From Ruminococcus albus AD2013 (lineage in GTDB: Bacteria > Bacillota > Clostridia > Oscillospirales > Ruminococcaceae), in contig NZ_JAGS01000001.1 in the NCBI RefSeq assembly GCF_000526775.1, positions 62,001 to 126,000 of the forward strand: DNA of 64,000 bases. Direction: 5' to 3'. The notes under the pieces are model-generated. The model searched no databases, had not been told where the DNA came from, and was given only the letters and a program-made list of their open reading frames with translations. Numbering within the stretch: the first letter of the stretch is position 1; each line of letters begins with the position of its first letter. A program made the position numbers and the translations under genes. Positions 51,860-60,308 of the stretch are shown piece after piece.

Positions 51860-52078
51860 ATGCCGCTTTACAATCATTTAAAAGAGATGCGTGCCCGTCT
51901 TGGGGTAAATCAGGCTGAGATGGGCAAGCTGGCAGGTACTTCCCGACAGACTATCAGCCAGATAGAACGGGGAGATTATTCGCCGTCGGTCACGCTGGCG
52001 CTGAAACTGGCGAAGATATGCAAGGTAAGTGTAGAAGATATTTTTGAATATGAGGAGGACGAAAATGAAAAAGAGTAA
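51860..52078 (+). CDS. XRE-family transcriptional regulator (Cro/CI-type HTH)
   Basis: 72 residues, essentially one HTH domain: LKEMRARLGVNQAEMGKLAGTSRQTISQIERGDYSPSV carries helices 2 and 3, followed by LALKLAKICKVSVEDIFEYEE. Proteins of this small type commonly repress themselves or a neighbour membrane protein. It overlaps the next gene by 14 bases, a stable pairing (XRE plus DUF3169-like). The TGACAA-N6-TTGTCA operators 800 bases upstream are plausible targets. Confidence 0.93.
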   Translation: MPLYNHLKEMRARLGVNQAEMGKLAGTSRQTISQIERGDYSPSVTLALKLAKICKVSVEDIFEYEEDENEKE

Positions 52079-52823
52079 GACACTGAATGTGGTTCTGAAA
52101 GTTGCGTGTGTTGTACTGGTGATGTATTTTTTGGGTTACGCTGTCGGAAGAATGGCGGGAAAAGCCACCAAGGGAGTGGATTTCAGGGAAATATTCAGGG
52201 TAAACGAAAAGTACGCCGCGATAGTATTGACTGTTCTGCACGCTGTAATAGTAATAGGCGGACTTATCACTGCTTTTGCGAAAATGATATCAGCAAAAAA
52301 AGCCGCCGAAAAGTGGGACGGCGACGATGAAGACTATATCGACAGTGTGGAAAGCACCCTTGACCATGCTAATATCATCGGTTCCACCGACATGATATTC
52401 AATACCATGCTTTTAGCAAGTGCAGTATATTTCCTGGAAAAGTCAAGGGTATCTGCAGCGCTGTTTACATTGGTCACAGTGGTATTCCTGCTGGGTATGG
52501 CAGGTGCCCTTTTACTGACTGACAGATGTGTGGACCTCGTCAAAAAGCTGAATCCCGAAAAACAAGGTTCGGTATTTGACCCCAAATTTGAGAAAAAATG
52601 GCTCGACAGCTGTGACGAAGCCCAGAAACAGCTGATATGGCAGGCAGGATTCACCGCATACAGGGCGGGAAATGTCGCTTGTTTGTTCATGTGGTTCCTG
52701 GCTTTTGTACTTCAGACGATACTGCACTACGGGCTTATCCCAATAATATGCATAGGTGTCATATGGCTGACAATGAACACCGCATACTGCGTTACGGCGT
52801 ATAAGCTTGAACATAAGCACTGA
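52065..52823 (+). CDS. DUF3169-like membrane protein
   Basis: 252 residues from ATG 52065 after GAGGAGGACGAAA; earlier frame starts inside the XRE gene are rejected. Six hydrophobic segments in pairs (about 10-30, 55-80, 112-128, 134-155, 203-220, 224-242) with a Lys/Asp-rich loop between pairs 1 and 2. The length, layout and coupling to an XRE gene fit DUF3169. Role unknown; some such pairs are linked to stress or antibiotic response. It is convergent with the histidine kinase gene, 26 bases away. Confidence 0.75.
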   Translation: MKKSKTLNVVLKVACVVLVMYFLGYAVGRMAGKATKGVDFREIFRVNEKYAAIVLTVLHAVIVIGGLITAFAKMISAKKAAEKWDGDDEDYIDSVESTLDHANIIGSTDMIFNTMLLASAVYFLEKSRVSAALFTLVTVVFLLGMAGALLLTDRCVDLVKKLNPEKQGSVFDPKFEKKWLDSCDEAQKQLIWQAGFTAYRAGNVACLFMWFLAFVLQTILHYGLIPIICIGVIWLTMNTAYCVTAYKLEHKH

Positions 52824-52849
52824 TATCCCCAAAAAGCCGCAGATATGGC

Positions 52850-53731
52850 TCACTGCATAGTAACAGTCAGTATGAATTTGCCGTTTGAAAGCGCAGCGGA
52901 GATAGTCCCGTCCAGCATTTCGGTAAACTGCTTGGCTATCGCAAGCCCGAGTCCTGTGTTGCCCTTGGTGCGGGAGATATCGGTAGTGTAGAATTCATCG
53001 AAGATATGTTCGGTGTCGATATCCTGAGAGATAGGAACGTTCTCAAAGGTTATACGCAGTTCATCGCTTTCGATCACGGTGATGGTCAGGTCGCCTTCGC
53101 CGTGTTTCAGGGCGTTGCCGATGAGGTTATCGAAAATTCGCAGCAGCATATTCCTGTTTGATGATACCATTCGTTTGCGCTGTGTGCAGTTGAATACTAT
53201 CTGCCTGTCCCTGCCGCAGTAGTCATCGTAGTAATGTACTATTGCTTCTTCAAGTACGGCTACGATATCAATGTTTGATCTTTCGGGACTTTTGCCGCAG
53301 GAGATTATCTTCCACAGCTCGAAGAATGAGTTTATCAGCTCCTGAAGTCTGATAAGGCGGTTTTCGATTATGGCGAGCTCCCGTCTTTTTTCTTCCTCGG
53401 ATAGATCCGAATGCTGTATCAGGTCGATATAACCCATGGCAGAGGTCAGCGGTGTGCGCAGGTCGTGGGATACATTGGTTATCATCTGCTCAAGAGAGTG
53501 ATTTTTCTTTTTGTATTCAGCCTTTGTCTCGCGTATCTCTTTCAGCATGGAGTTTATCTCAACGATAAGCTTATCTGCCATGCCGTTTTCGCCGTTGATA
53601 AGGCGGTTCGTGTCCTGATTTCTCAGCTCGGCGAGCTGTTTTGCTATGTTAGCCAGCTCTTTCTTTTCAAGCATAAAAAGCGCCGTCACGACAGCAAGTA
53701 TCACCGATAAAATTATAACTGCCGCTGTCAT
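52850..53731 (-). CDS. Sensor histidine kinase of the ABC-linked two-component system
   Basis: 293 residues. One N-terminal membrane helix (about 3-21), then a coiled linker, no HAMP and almost no outside domain. H box NVSHDLRTPLTSAMGY (H89), N box LLRIFDNLIGNALKHG, G2 box GNTGLGLAIAKQF are present; the G1 (D-x-G-x-G) box is replaced by FENVPIS. The small sensor region suggests it senses through the ABC transporter encoded upstream, as in lantibiotic/bacitracin detoxification modules. GGGGG lies 7 bases before the ATG. Confidence 0.9.
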   Translation of the reverse strand: MTAAVIILSVILAVVTALFMLEKKELANIAKQLAELRNQDTNRLINGENGMADKLIVEINSMLKEIRETKAEYKKKNHSLEQMITNVSHDLRTPLTSAMGYIDLIQHSDLSEEEKRRELAIIENRLIRLQELINSFFELWKIISCGKSPERSNIDIVAVLEEAIVHYYDDYCGRDRQIVFNCTQRKRMVSSNRNMLLRIFDNLIGNALKHGEGDLTITVIESDELRITFENVPISQDIDTEHIFDEFYTTDISRTKGNTGLGLAIAKQFTEMLDGTISAALSNGKFILTVTMQ

Positions 53732-53775
53732 ATCGGCACCCCCAATCCTAAGATCGATATTTATTCATCATCAAA

Positions 53776-53803
53776 CGCCGCAGCTCAGTCTTTTGCTGCG
53801 GCG
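53776..53803 (-). terminator. Hairpin between permease and kinase genes
   Basis: CGCCGCAGC and GCTGCGGCG with a 10-base loop, followed on the minus strand by only TTTG. Probably a partial terminator lowering kinase expression. Confidence 0.6.
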
Positions 53804-53812
53804 TATAGTATT

Positions 53813-54571
53813 TCAGACTTCTCTGTTTTTCCAGGTGATATATCCAAGCACACATGATATCACGGTCACGGCTGCGGATACTATGTAGCAGTCGGTGCGG
53901 TAGCTTTGCGAACAGCCTAAAGCAAGGTTGCCTATCATGGTGCTGACCTCGAATTTTACCAATTTTTCGGTGATCTTCTGCGCACTATCTATATCACAGA
54001 GTATTGACAGGATAACTGAATACACCAGAGGTGAGATTATCACAATGGAGTTGAATGCAGCACCCTTTTTGAAGAAGAAAGCAAGGAAAATGAACAAGGA
54101 TACTATCGCCACAAAAACAGGGAACTGTCCGAAAAGGACTTTTGAAAATTCACCGAGGGACGAACTGTACTTGCTGCCGTTGACAGCGCGGTTTACGAAA
54201 TAGAATATGTAGTTCGCACCGAGGAAACAGCTCAGGCAGTAAACAATAGCAAACAGGGTCTTAGCGACATAGAACCTGCCCTTGCTGACGGCTGAGGTTA
54301 TGGTGTTTTTGATGGTATGCTCGGTGAATTCCGCAGTGATTATTCCGAAAACAGGCATTATAAGCAGAAAGTAGTACAGAAGGTTCATGGCTGTCTGCTT
54401 GATATCCAGCTTCTGAGCACCGTTCAGGTCGAAATCTCCGCCCAGAAGTATGCCGCCGGGCTCATGCAAGGCTATGGACGTCATTGAGACCATTATAGAT
54501 ATCAGCCAGAATATGATGAAGCCCTTTGTCTTTACTATGCGGTAAAGATCCGCTTTCATAAGATTTATCAT
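53813..54571 (-). CDS. ABC-2 type transporter permease
   Basis: 252 residues with six hydrophobic segments, starting with LMKADLYRIVKTKGFIIFWLIS, the usual amphipathic lead of these permeases. TAEFTEHTIKNTITSAVSKGRFYVAKTL is the conserved cytosolic loop after TM2. ATG overlaps the stop of the ATPase gene by 4 bases. Together they form an exporter, likely for a peptide antibiotic or lipid-linked compound; substrate not shown by sequence. Confidence 0.9.
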   Translation of the reverse strand: MINLMKADLYRIVKTKGFIIFWLISIMVSMTSIALHEPGGILLGGDFDLNGAQKLDIKQTAMNLLYYFLLIMPVFGIITAEFTEHTIKNTITSAVSKGRFYVAKTLFAIVYCLSCFLGANYIFYFVNRAVNGSKYSSSLGEFSKVLFGQFPVFVAIVSLFIFLAFFFKKGAAFNSIVIISPLVYSVILSILCDIDSAQKITEKLVKFEVSTMIGNLALGCSQSYRTDCYIVSAAVTVISCVLGYITWKNREV

Positions 54572-55485
54572 GACTTCACCTCCCCGACCAGCTGCTTGAA
54601 ATAATCCTCCAGCGAAACGCCTGATTCATGTATCTTCATTACATCCACATCGTTCTGCACCAGTGTCCTGTTAACGATATTGGACTTTGCATTCTCGTCG
54701 TATATCCTTATCTCATGGTTGTCTATCACCTTATAATCAGTGATGCCCAGATTTCTTTCAAGTATAGTCGAAGCTTTTGCGGTATCGTCTGTACCCAGTG
54801 TTATACATCTGCTACATTCAAGGTCCAGTTCGGATCTTGATACCTCTTTCAGGACTTTTCCGCTGTCGATGAACAGGAATCTGTTAGCCACCGCATAGAG
54901 TTCCGAAAGGATATGGCTGGATATTATCAGCGTCATGCCCCTTTCGTGTGAAAGCCTGCGGAAAGTATCACGCAGTTCGCTGATGCCTATGGGGTCAAGA
55001 CCGTTTATCGGTTCATCAAGTATGACTATATCGGGATTATCCAGTACAGCAAAGGCTATGCCCAGCCTCTGCTTCATACCCAGTGAAAAGGTCTTGAACT
55101 TTTTGTTCCTGGCGTCGCTCAGTTTTACAAGGTCAAGCACTTCGTCTATCTGCCTGCGGTCAGCTATGCCTTTCTGATAGCAGTAGTAGCGCAGGTTCTG
55201 GTAAGCTGTCATATTCCCGAAAAATGCAGGATTTTCAATAAGACAGCCTATGCGCCGCTTTTCGTTTTCCGCCGCAAGACCTGTTTTTCCGAACAGGGAA
55301 TACTCGCCGTTTGTAGGGGCGGTAAGACCAGAAACCACTTTCATCATAGTTGTCTTGCCTGCACCGTTCCTGCCGATAAGACCGTAGATATCTCCTTTGT
55401 ATACAGTCATATCAGCATGGTCGAGGGCAGTGGATCTTCCGTAGCTTTTTGTAAGCTTCTTTGTCTGAAGTACGATCTCTCGCAT
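54568..55485 (-). CDS. ABC transporter ATP-binding protein
   Basis: 305 residues. Walker A GLIGRNGAGKTT (36-47), Q-loop IGCLIENPAFFGNMTA, signature FSLGMKQRLGIAF, Walker B DIVILDEPINGLDP, H-loop ISSHILSE. The signature has L-G-M rather than S-G-G, as in BcrA/NatA/LanF types. A C-terminal domain (about 220-305) is typical of BcrA-like proteins and ends in VSLEDYFKQLVGEVKS. GGAGG precedes the ATG. It is coupled to the permease gene. Confidence 0.94.
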   Translation of the reverse strand: MREIVLQTKKLTKSYGRSTALDHADMTVYKGDIYGLIGRNGAGKTTMMKVVSGLTAPTNGEYSLFGKTGLAAENEKRRIGCLIENPAFFGNMTAYQNLRYYCYQKGIADRRQIDEVLDLVKLSDARNKKFKTFSLGMKQRLGIAFAVLDNPDIVILDEPINGLDPIGISELRDTFRRLSHERGMTLIISSHILSELYAVANRFLFIDSGKVLKEVSRSELDLECSRCITLGTDDTAKASTILERNLGITDYKVIDNHEIRIYDENAKSNIVNRTLVQNDVDVMKIHESGVSLEDYFKQLVGEVKS

Positions 55486-55509
55486 TTTCCTGACCTCCGT
55501 TCTTCTGTT

Positions 55510-55600
55510 ATAGTAAACGACATCAGAAACTGCACTTTAAGTTCTGTAAAACCGCTGTTTATGTCGTATGTCGCGGGATAACAACGATGTCGTTTGCTAT
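55510..55600. promoter_or_regulatory. 15-bp inverted repeat upstream of the ABC genes
   Basis: ATAGTAAACGACATC (55510-55524) and GATGTCGTTTGCTAT (55586-55600) match with one mismatch, 61 bases apart; a further half, TATGTCGTATG, lies between. They are candidate binding sites for the response regulator at 55666, which would control the exporter. Confidence 0.6.
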
Positions 55601-55665
55601 GTTTTTATTATAACAGTAAGGTCTTAATAAACACTTAAATCAACCCTTAAAAAAATCTTAACCGA

Positions 55666-56337
55666 TCATTTCTTCATGCGGTAGCCTATGCCCCATACAG
55701 TTTCTATGTATTCCTCGTCGCTGCACTCCTTCAGCTTTTTGCGAAGCTTGCTCATATGCACGTTCAGGGTATTGTCGTCGGCGGAATTTTCATAATCCCA
55801 GACGGTATCGTATATAAGGCTTTTGGTGCAGGTGCGGTTCTGGTTTTCCATAAAAAGTTTCAGCAGTGCGAATTCATAGCGGGGGAGTTCCACTTCCTTG
55901 CCTGCTACTTTCACTGTGAAATTAGTGACATTCAGCTCTATATCCTTAAAGGTTATCATCTCACCCGATGCAGTCCCCGAATTCGCCCTCAGCCTTGCGC
56001 CGATACGTGCAAGGAGCTCGTCATTATTGAAAGGCTTTGTGATGTAGTCATCTGCCCCCAATGAAAAAAGATCGACCTTTTTTTCAACATCGTGTATGGC
56101 ACTTGTAATTATCACAGGGACGTTGTGCTTCTCTTTAAGGTCACGTATAACTTCTTCACCGCTGCGCCCGGGAAGCATCAGGTCAAGTAGTATAAGGTCA
56201 ACGTCCCTGCTGTGGGCGAGAAGCCCCTCAGTGCCCGAATAGGCGCTTATGGTGCTGTATCCGTTTTGCCTTAGCAGTATGCGGAGCATATCGTTTATCT
56301 CGGCATCGTCTTCTATTATAAGTATTGTTTTTTGCAT
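55666..56337 (-). CDS. OmpR-family response regulator
   Basis: 223 residues. Receiver domain with acidic pair EDD (9-11), phosphoacceptor D52 in LILLDLMLPG, Thr/Ser in VIITSA and Lys in YITKPF. Winged-helix domain at the C-terminus: ELPRYEFALLKLFMENQNRTCTK, NTLNVHMSKLRKKL, ETVWGIGYRMKK. GGAGG precedes the ATG. Partner of the kinase at 52850, with the ABC genes between, order regulator-ATPase-permease-kinase. Confidence 0.95.
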   Translation of the reverse strand: MQKTILIIEDDAEINDMLRILLRQNGYSTISAYSGTEGLLAHSRDVDLILLDLMLPGRSGEEVIRDLKEKHNVPVIITSAIHDVEKKVDLFSLGADDYITKPFNNDELLARIGARLRANSGTASGEMITFKDIELNVTNFTVKVAGKEVELPRYEFALLKLFMENQNRTCTKSLIYDTVWDYENSADDNTLNVHMSKLRKKLKECSDEEYIETVWGIGYRMKK

Positions 56338-56433
56338 ATAGTTTTCTACCTCCGTTTTGTTCTACTTTGTCTTTATCGGATCTAATGACTTTATTCCGAC
56401 CTCGGTATGGGGTCAGTAACAAGTCCGTTATAT

Positions 56434-56462
56434 ATTATAACAAATTATTTCCCGATTGTAAA
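56434..56462 (-). promoter_or_regulatory. SigA-type promoter of the response regulator gene
   Basis: Minus strand TTTACA (56462-56457), 17-base spacer, TATAAT (56439-56434). Confidence 0.83.
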
Positions 56463-56532
56463 GGCATCGGGAATAATTTATCGGGTATACTTTGTATAAC
56501 CGTCCGTAACGTATCGAGCTCTCTGGGAACAT

Positions 56533-56557
56533 GATAAAAGGCGGGTAGCCCCGCCTT
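56533..56557 (-). terminator. Terminator of the small lipoprotein gene
   Basis: Minus strand AAGGCGGG and CCCGCCTT with loop GCTA, then TTTATC. Confidence 0.82.
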
Positions 56558-56561
56558 ACGA

Positions 56562-56942
56562 TCAGTCTATAATATCGTCTGCAACATCTCTGCCTGTGTC
56601 GATGGTGTCATCAATGACATCGTTGCCCCCTTCGAGGATATCGTCTATACCCTCACCGATACGGCTCATAACGTCACCCGAATCATCGCGGGATATGTCA
56701 TTGTCGCGGAGTGATGATTCCTCGTCCCTCCTGGAAGAACTTTCCTCACGGCGTGATGATACCTCATCTTTACGTGAAGTCTCAGCCTTTGAGGTAACAG
56801 CGGGGCGTGTTGTGGTCACGGTACTGCTTTCCTCGTACTTTCCCGTCTTATACTCAGAATCATTGCGTTCGCCTGCCGAACAGGCTGTAATGGCTGCCGC
56901 TGCCGACAGCGCACAGATGGTCACTGCAAGATATCTTTTCAT
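56562..56942 (-). CDS. Small lipoprotein with charged low-complexity body
   Basis: 126 residues. Signal peptide with lipobox ITAC (C21). The body is low complexity: Ser/Thr-rich, then repeated Ser-Arg-Arg-(D/E)-Glu units (SSRREESSSRRDEESSLRD), then an acidic helix with GIDDILEGGNDVIDDTIDTG. Not recognised. It may be a wall spacer or ligand protein. It is a single-gene unit with a terminator; the promoter is not clear, though TATAAT occurs on the minus strand near 57038. Confidence 0.75.
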   Translation of the reverse strand: MKRYLAVTICALSAAAAITACSAGERNDSEYKTGKYEESSTVTTTRPAVTSKAETSRKDEVSSRREESSSRRDEESSLRDNDISRDDSGDVMSRIGEGIDDILEGGNDVIDDTIDTGRDVADDIID

Positions 56943-57110
56943 AGTTATCTTTCCTTTCTTTTATGGCATACTATCGTTAAACGGTTCTTATCTGCCGTTC
57001 ACTGTTTTTATTATTGACCATGTTAACGTGATTATACGGTGTCATGATAACATACTAAATTTTACCTGCTGAAAGTTCATAAAAAACCTGACCATAATTC
57101 ATTTATTGGG

Positions 57111-57139
57111 TTGAAAAAAATTCTTAAATATGTTATAAT
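57111..57139 (+). promoter_or_regulatory. SigA-type promoter of the NSS transporter gene
   Basis: TTGAAA (57111-57116), 17-base spacer, TATAAT (57134-57139). Confidence 0.85.
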
Positions 57140-57231
57140 GTCAAAAGGTAATTTTTATTTATATTTTTGATATTTTCACGTCGGGACGTTTTGCGGTGTG
57201 AGGGATATCAAGGAAACTGGAGTGTTAGAAA

Positions 57232-58638
57232 ATGGAAAAAACAAGCGGAACAAAGCGAAATTCATTTTCAAGCTCCCTGGGCTTCGTGCTTGCTGCGGCA
57301 GGTTCGGCTGTGGGACTTGGAAACATCTGGAGATTTCCCTATCTGGCGGCTAAAAACGGTGGCGGTATCTTTCTGGTTATATACCTGATACTCGCCCTGA
57401 CCTTCGGCTTCACCCTGCTGGTCAGCGAAGTTGCAATGGGCAGAAAGACCAGGCAGGGATGTCTGACAGCTTACGGTGAACTTCACAAAAAGTCAAAGTG
57501 GATAGGCGTTTTCGCGGAGATAGTACCTTTTATGATACTTCCTTACTACTGCCTGATAGGCGGCTGGGTGCTGAAGTATTTTACTGTATTCGCAACGGGC
57601 AACGGCACTGCTGCGGCGTCTGACGATTATTTCGGCGGATTCATCACCGCACCTGTTTCGCCCATTATATTCGACGTTATTTTCCTTGGTGCGACGGCTA
57701 TCGTTATCGCACTGGGCGTAAACAAGGGCATTGAGTCCATATCAAAGGTACTTATGCCTCTGCTTCTGTTGACGATAATAGGTATATCGATATTCGCGCT
57801 GACACTGAAAGGCAATGACGGCAGAACAGGTCTGGACGGCTTCAAGATTTTCGTTGTACCGAATCTGGAAGGCATGGGCGCAAAGGATATATTCAACGTT
57901 GTGCTTGACGCTATGGGACAGCTGTTCTACTCAATAAGCGTTGCTATGGGTATCATGGTAACTTACGGTTCATACTTCAAGGACGACGAGAACCTGATGA
58001 AGTCTGTAAACCGCATCGAGATATTCGATACACTGGTAGCTTTCCTGGCAGGCGTTATGATAATCCCTGCTGTATACGCTTTCATGGGCGATGAGGGTCT
58101 GAAAGAAGCAGGTCCCAGTTTGATGTTCAAATCACTCCCCAAGGTATTTGAAGCTATGGGTCCTGCGGGCACATGGATAGGCGCGGCATTCTTTATAATG
58201 GTACTGTTCGCTGCGCTGACAAGTTCCATATCCATACTTGAAGCCGTTGTTTCGGGTCTGATGGACAAGTTCGGATGGTCTCGTAAAAAGGCTGTTACTA
58301 TCGAAACAGCTGCTGCACTGGCACTGGGCGTAGTTATCTGCCTGGGCTACAATGTATTCTACTTCGACCTGAAACTGCCCAACGGAAGCGTAGGTCAGAT
58401 ACTGGATATCTTCGATTATATCTCCAATAATATCCTGATGCCCGTTGTTGCTATCAGCACCTGCATACTCATAGGCTGGATAGTAAAGCCCAAGACCATC
58501 ATCGACGAAGCTACTAAAAACGGCGAACGTTTCGGCAGAAAGGGGATGTACATCGTTATGGTAAAATTTATCGAGCCTGTACTGCTTTTCCTTTTGCTGC
58601 TGGGTTCACTGGGCGTTTGGGAAAAGCTTCTGAAATAA
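57232..58638 (+). CDS. Sodium-dependent transporter (NSS/SNF family)
   Basis: 468 residues, 11-12 membrane helices (LeuT fold). TM1 carries SSLGFVLAAAGSAVGLGNIWRFPYLA with the Gly-x-Gly-Asn-x-W-R-F-P core that binds Na+ and substrate; FYSISVAMGIMVTYGSYF is TM6 and LFAALTSSISILE TM8. It imports amino acids or amines with Na+; in gut anaerobes many are for tyrosine, tryptophan or similar. Use of Na+ fits the Na+ pump genes oadG-oadB. Confidence 0.95.
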   Translation: MEKTSGTKRNSFSSSLGFVLAAAGSAVGLGNIWRFPYLAAKNGGGIFLVIYLILALTFGFTLLVSEVAMGRKTRQGCLTAYGELHKKSKWIGVFAEIVPFMILPYYCLIGGWVLKYFTVFATGNGTAAASDDYFGGFITAPVSPIIFDVIFLGATAIVIALGVNKGIESISKVLMPLLLLTIIGISIFALTLKGNDGRTGLDGFKIFVVPNLEGMGAKDIFNVVLDAMGQLFYSISVAMGIMVTYGSYFKDDENLMKSVNRIEIFDTLVAFLAGVMIIPAVYAFMGDEGLKEAGPSLMFKSLPKVFEAMGPAGTWIGAAFFIMVLFAALTSSISILEAVVSGLMDKFGWSRKKAVTIETAAALALGVVICLGYNVFYFDLKLPNGSVGQILDIFDYISNNILMPVVAISTCILIGWIVKPKTIIDEATKNGERFGRKGMYIVMVKFIEPVLLFLLLLGSLGVWEKLLK

Positions 58639-58673
58639 TATAAAGCAGCCACTCCCGAAAATGAGGTGATATC

Positions 58674-59150
58674 ATGACTATATCCGATAAATATGATGTA
58701 CAGACAGGCTATTTAAAAAAGGAAGCTTTTGAAGAATTTGCCGATATGGCAGAACGTGAAGACAAATTCAAAAGCGTACCGATAGGCGTGCTGTTTACGG
58801 ATATAAATGATCTGAAAAAATATCATGATTATCACGGTCATGCGATGAGCGATCTGCAGATCAGAAAAGTGGCTTTGGTAATAGAGGAAGCCACCAAATG
58901 CAGAGGTGAGTACTATCGCTTCGGCGGTGACGAGTTCGTAGTGGTGTTCTGGGGTTTTAAAAAAGAAGAGTTTGACAGATACACGAAGTCTGTTGATGAT
59001 TCCAGAAAAAGTCTGGAAGAATCAGGCAGTATCACCTTTGCGGCGGGATCATGCTTTGCTGAGTCCGTTAAGGATATACGTTTTGCATTGAAAACCGCAT
59101 ATGAGAATATGCGTGCCGACAAGGAGCGGTATCATGCCGAGCACCCTTAA
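58674..59150 (+). CDS. Single-domain GGDEF protein (putative diguanylate cyclase)
   Basis: 158 residues, little more than one GGDEF domain. LFTDINDLKKYHDYHG has the metal Asp and Asn, FGGDEFVVVF is the intact active-site motif, and ITFAAGSCFAES with ENMRADKERYHAEHP closes the domain. No sensor, membrane or EAL domain, and no clear RxxD inhibitory site ahead of GGDEF. It lies 35 bases after the transporter gene and is likely cotranscribed. Activity would make c-di-GMP; no c-di-GMP target is visible in the window. Confidence 0.87.
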   Translation: MTISDKYDVQTGYLKKEAFEEFADMAEREDKFKSVPIGVLFTDINDLKKYHDYHGHAMSDLQIRKVALVIEEATKCRGEYYRFGGDEFVVVFWGFKKEEFDRYTKSVDDSRKSLEESGSITFAAGSCFAESVKDIRFALKTAYENMRADKERYHAEHP

Positions 59151-59186
59151 ACTGAATATTTCGGGGTATTTGATAATATAAAATCG

Positions 59187-59220
59187 GGGAGTTCCTTTTG
59201 AAGAGGGACTCCCTGTTTTT
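59187..59220 (+). terminator. Terminator of the NSS-GGDEF unit
   Basis: GGGAGTTCC and GGGACTCCC with a 9-base loop, then TGTTTTT. Confidence 0.85.
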
Positions 59221-59273
59221 ATATAAGTGTGTGGGCTGAGCGGATATTTGCTTTGGTGTATAGTTGCCGACTT

Positions 59274-59358
59274 CTAGCGCGGCAATATTTCCAACAAAGA
59301 AATAGCGTGGACATTTGTATTGTCCACGCTATGAATGTTTATATTGTCGCGACTTTTG
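59274..59358. repeat. R1 repeat, copy F (core hairpin only)
   Basis: GCGCGGCAATATT (59277-59289) pairs imperfectly with ATATTGTCGCG (59341-59351), around AGCGTGGAC / GTCCACGCT with loop ATTTGTATT. All outer modules are missing, so this is the minimal form of R1. Confidence 0.78.
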
Positions 59359-59405
59359 GGTTCAGAAGTTTGAGGAGTTTGTAGTCGTGTTGATTTTGTT
59401 GATCA

Positions 59406-60308
59406 TTAGTGTTCGTGTGACCTTGATTTTGCTTCACGTACACGGAAAATATGTATCACCTGTGCAAAGATAATGAGGACGATACCCAGTCCGAAAAGTA
59501 TGCCGTTTACGAAGATTAGTCTGTCGGTCACGCCATATATAGCGCTTGTGATAGCATAGTAAACACTTTTGTTTTCCATGAACAGACCGTCGAAATAATT
59601 TGTAAATCGGCAGAAAAGTGACGGAATAAGGAAAACTCCAGAGCAGGAGAAAAACAGCGTTCCAAACCAGTAGGGCATATCGAATGGGTGGTGGCGGTCG
59701 ATGTAGAACATAAGACCCAGCAGCACTGCAAGAACAAAGACACATATGCCGATACCAAGGCTAAGTTCGGGAACTATCTTTCTGAAGACAGAAGCTGATG
59801 AGCTCAGCGCCAGTTTTTTTGCCATCAGGACATCGAATGTGGAATTTATTTTCTTTTCTGCAATATCGATGGTATTATCTATGGAAGCGTAGTAATCTTT
59901 GTCTTTTTCGATCCCTCTGTCATCGGCATCTTTTTCTACATATTCGATAATATCGTTCTCGAATTCGGTGAAGTCGTAATCGACATCCGGTTTTGAAAGA
60001 GATCTGCCGAACATATAATCAAGGGAACTTCTGGTGAGTTTTTTCGCGGTGACGGAAACTTTTTCTTCATCAAGGCTTTTGGTGTAGACCTCTTTCGGGA
60101 TCCCGGTTGGATTGGAATACTGACCGAGGTATTCGTCTATCTCGTCATACAGTGCTTTATCAGAGCCGCTGCTGCTTATAGTCCACACATAATAATCGGT
60201 ATTGAAGACCATTTTATGGCAGAATATAAGAGCCTCTGTCAGTACTGCAAACAGGCTTGCAAATATGGCTAAGGCCAGCATCGGGCGGTAGTGATATAGT
60301 CGTTTCAT
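59406..60308 (-). CDS. Membrane protein of the sortase operon
   Basis: 300 residues from the ATG overlapping the sortase stop (ATGA). One N-terminal membrane helix (about 10-30), an outside domain of about 150 residues with Tyr/Asp/Lys-rich helices (EIDEYLGQY; KLTRSSLDYMFGRSL), then three C-terminal helices from about residue 180. Not recognised. Translational coupling to the sortase implies that it works with it, for instance as an assembly or anchoring partner. Confidence 0.75.
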   Translation of the reverse strand: MKRLYHYRPMLALAIFASLFAVLTEALIFCHKMVFNTDYYVWTISSSGSDKALYDEIDEYLGQYSNPTGIPKEVYTKSLDEEKVSVTAKKLTRSSLDYMFGRSLSKPDVDYDFTEFENDIIEYVEKDADDRGIEKDKDYYASIDNTIDIAEKKINSTFDVLMAKKLALSSSASVFRKIVPELSLGIGICVFVLAVLLGLMFYIDRHHPFDMPYWFGTLFFSCSGVFLIPSLFCRFTNYFDGLFMENKSVYYAITSAIYGVTDRLIFVNGILFGLGIVLIIFAQVIHIFRVREAKSRSHEH

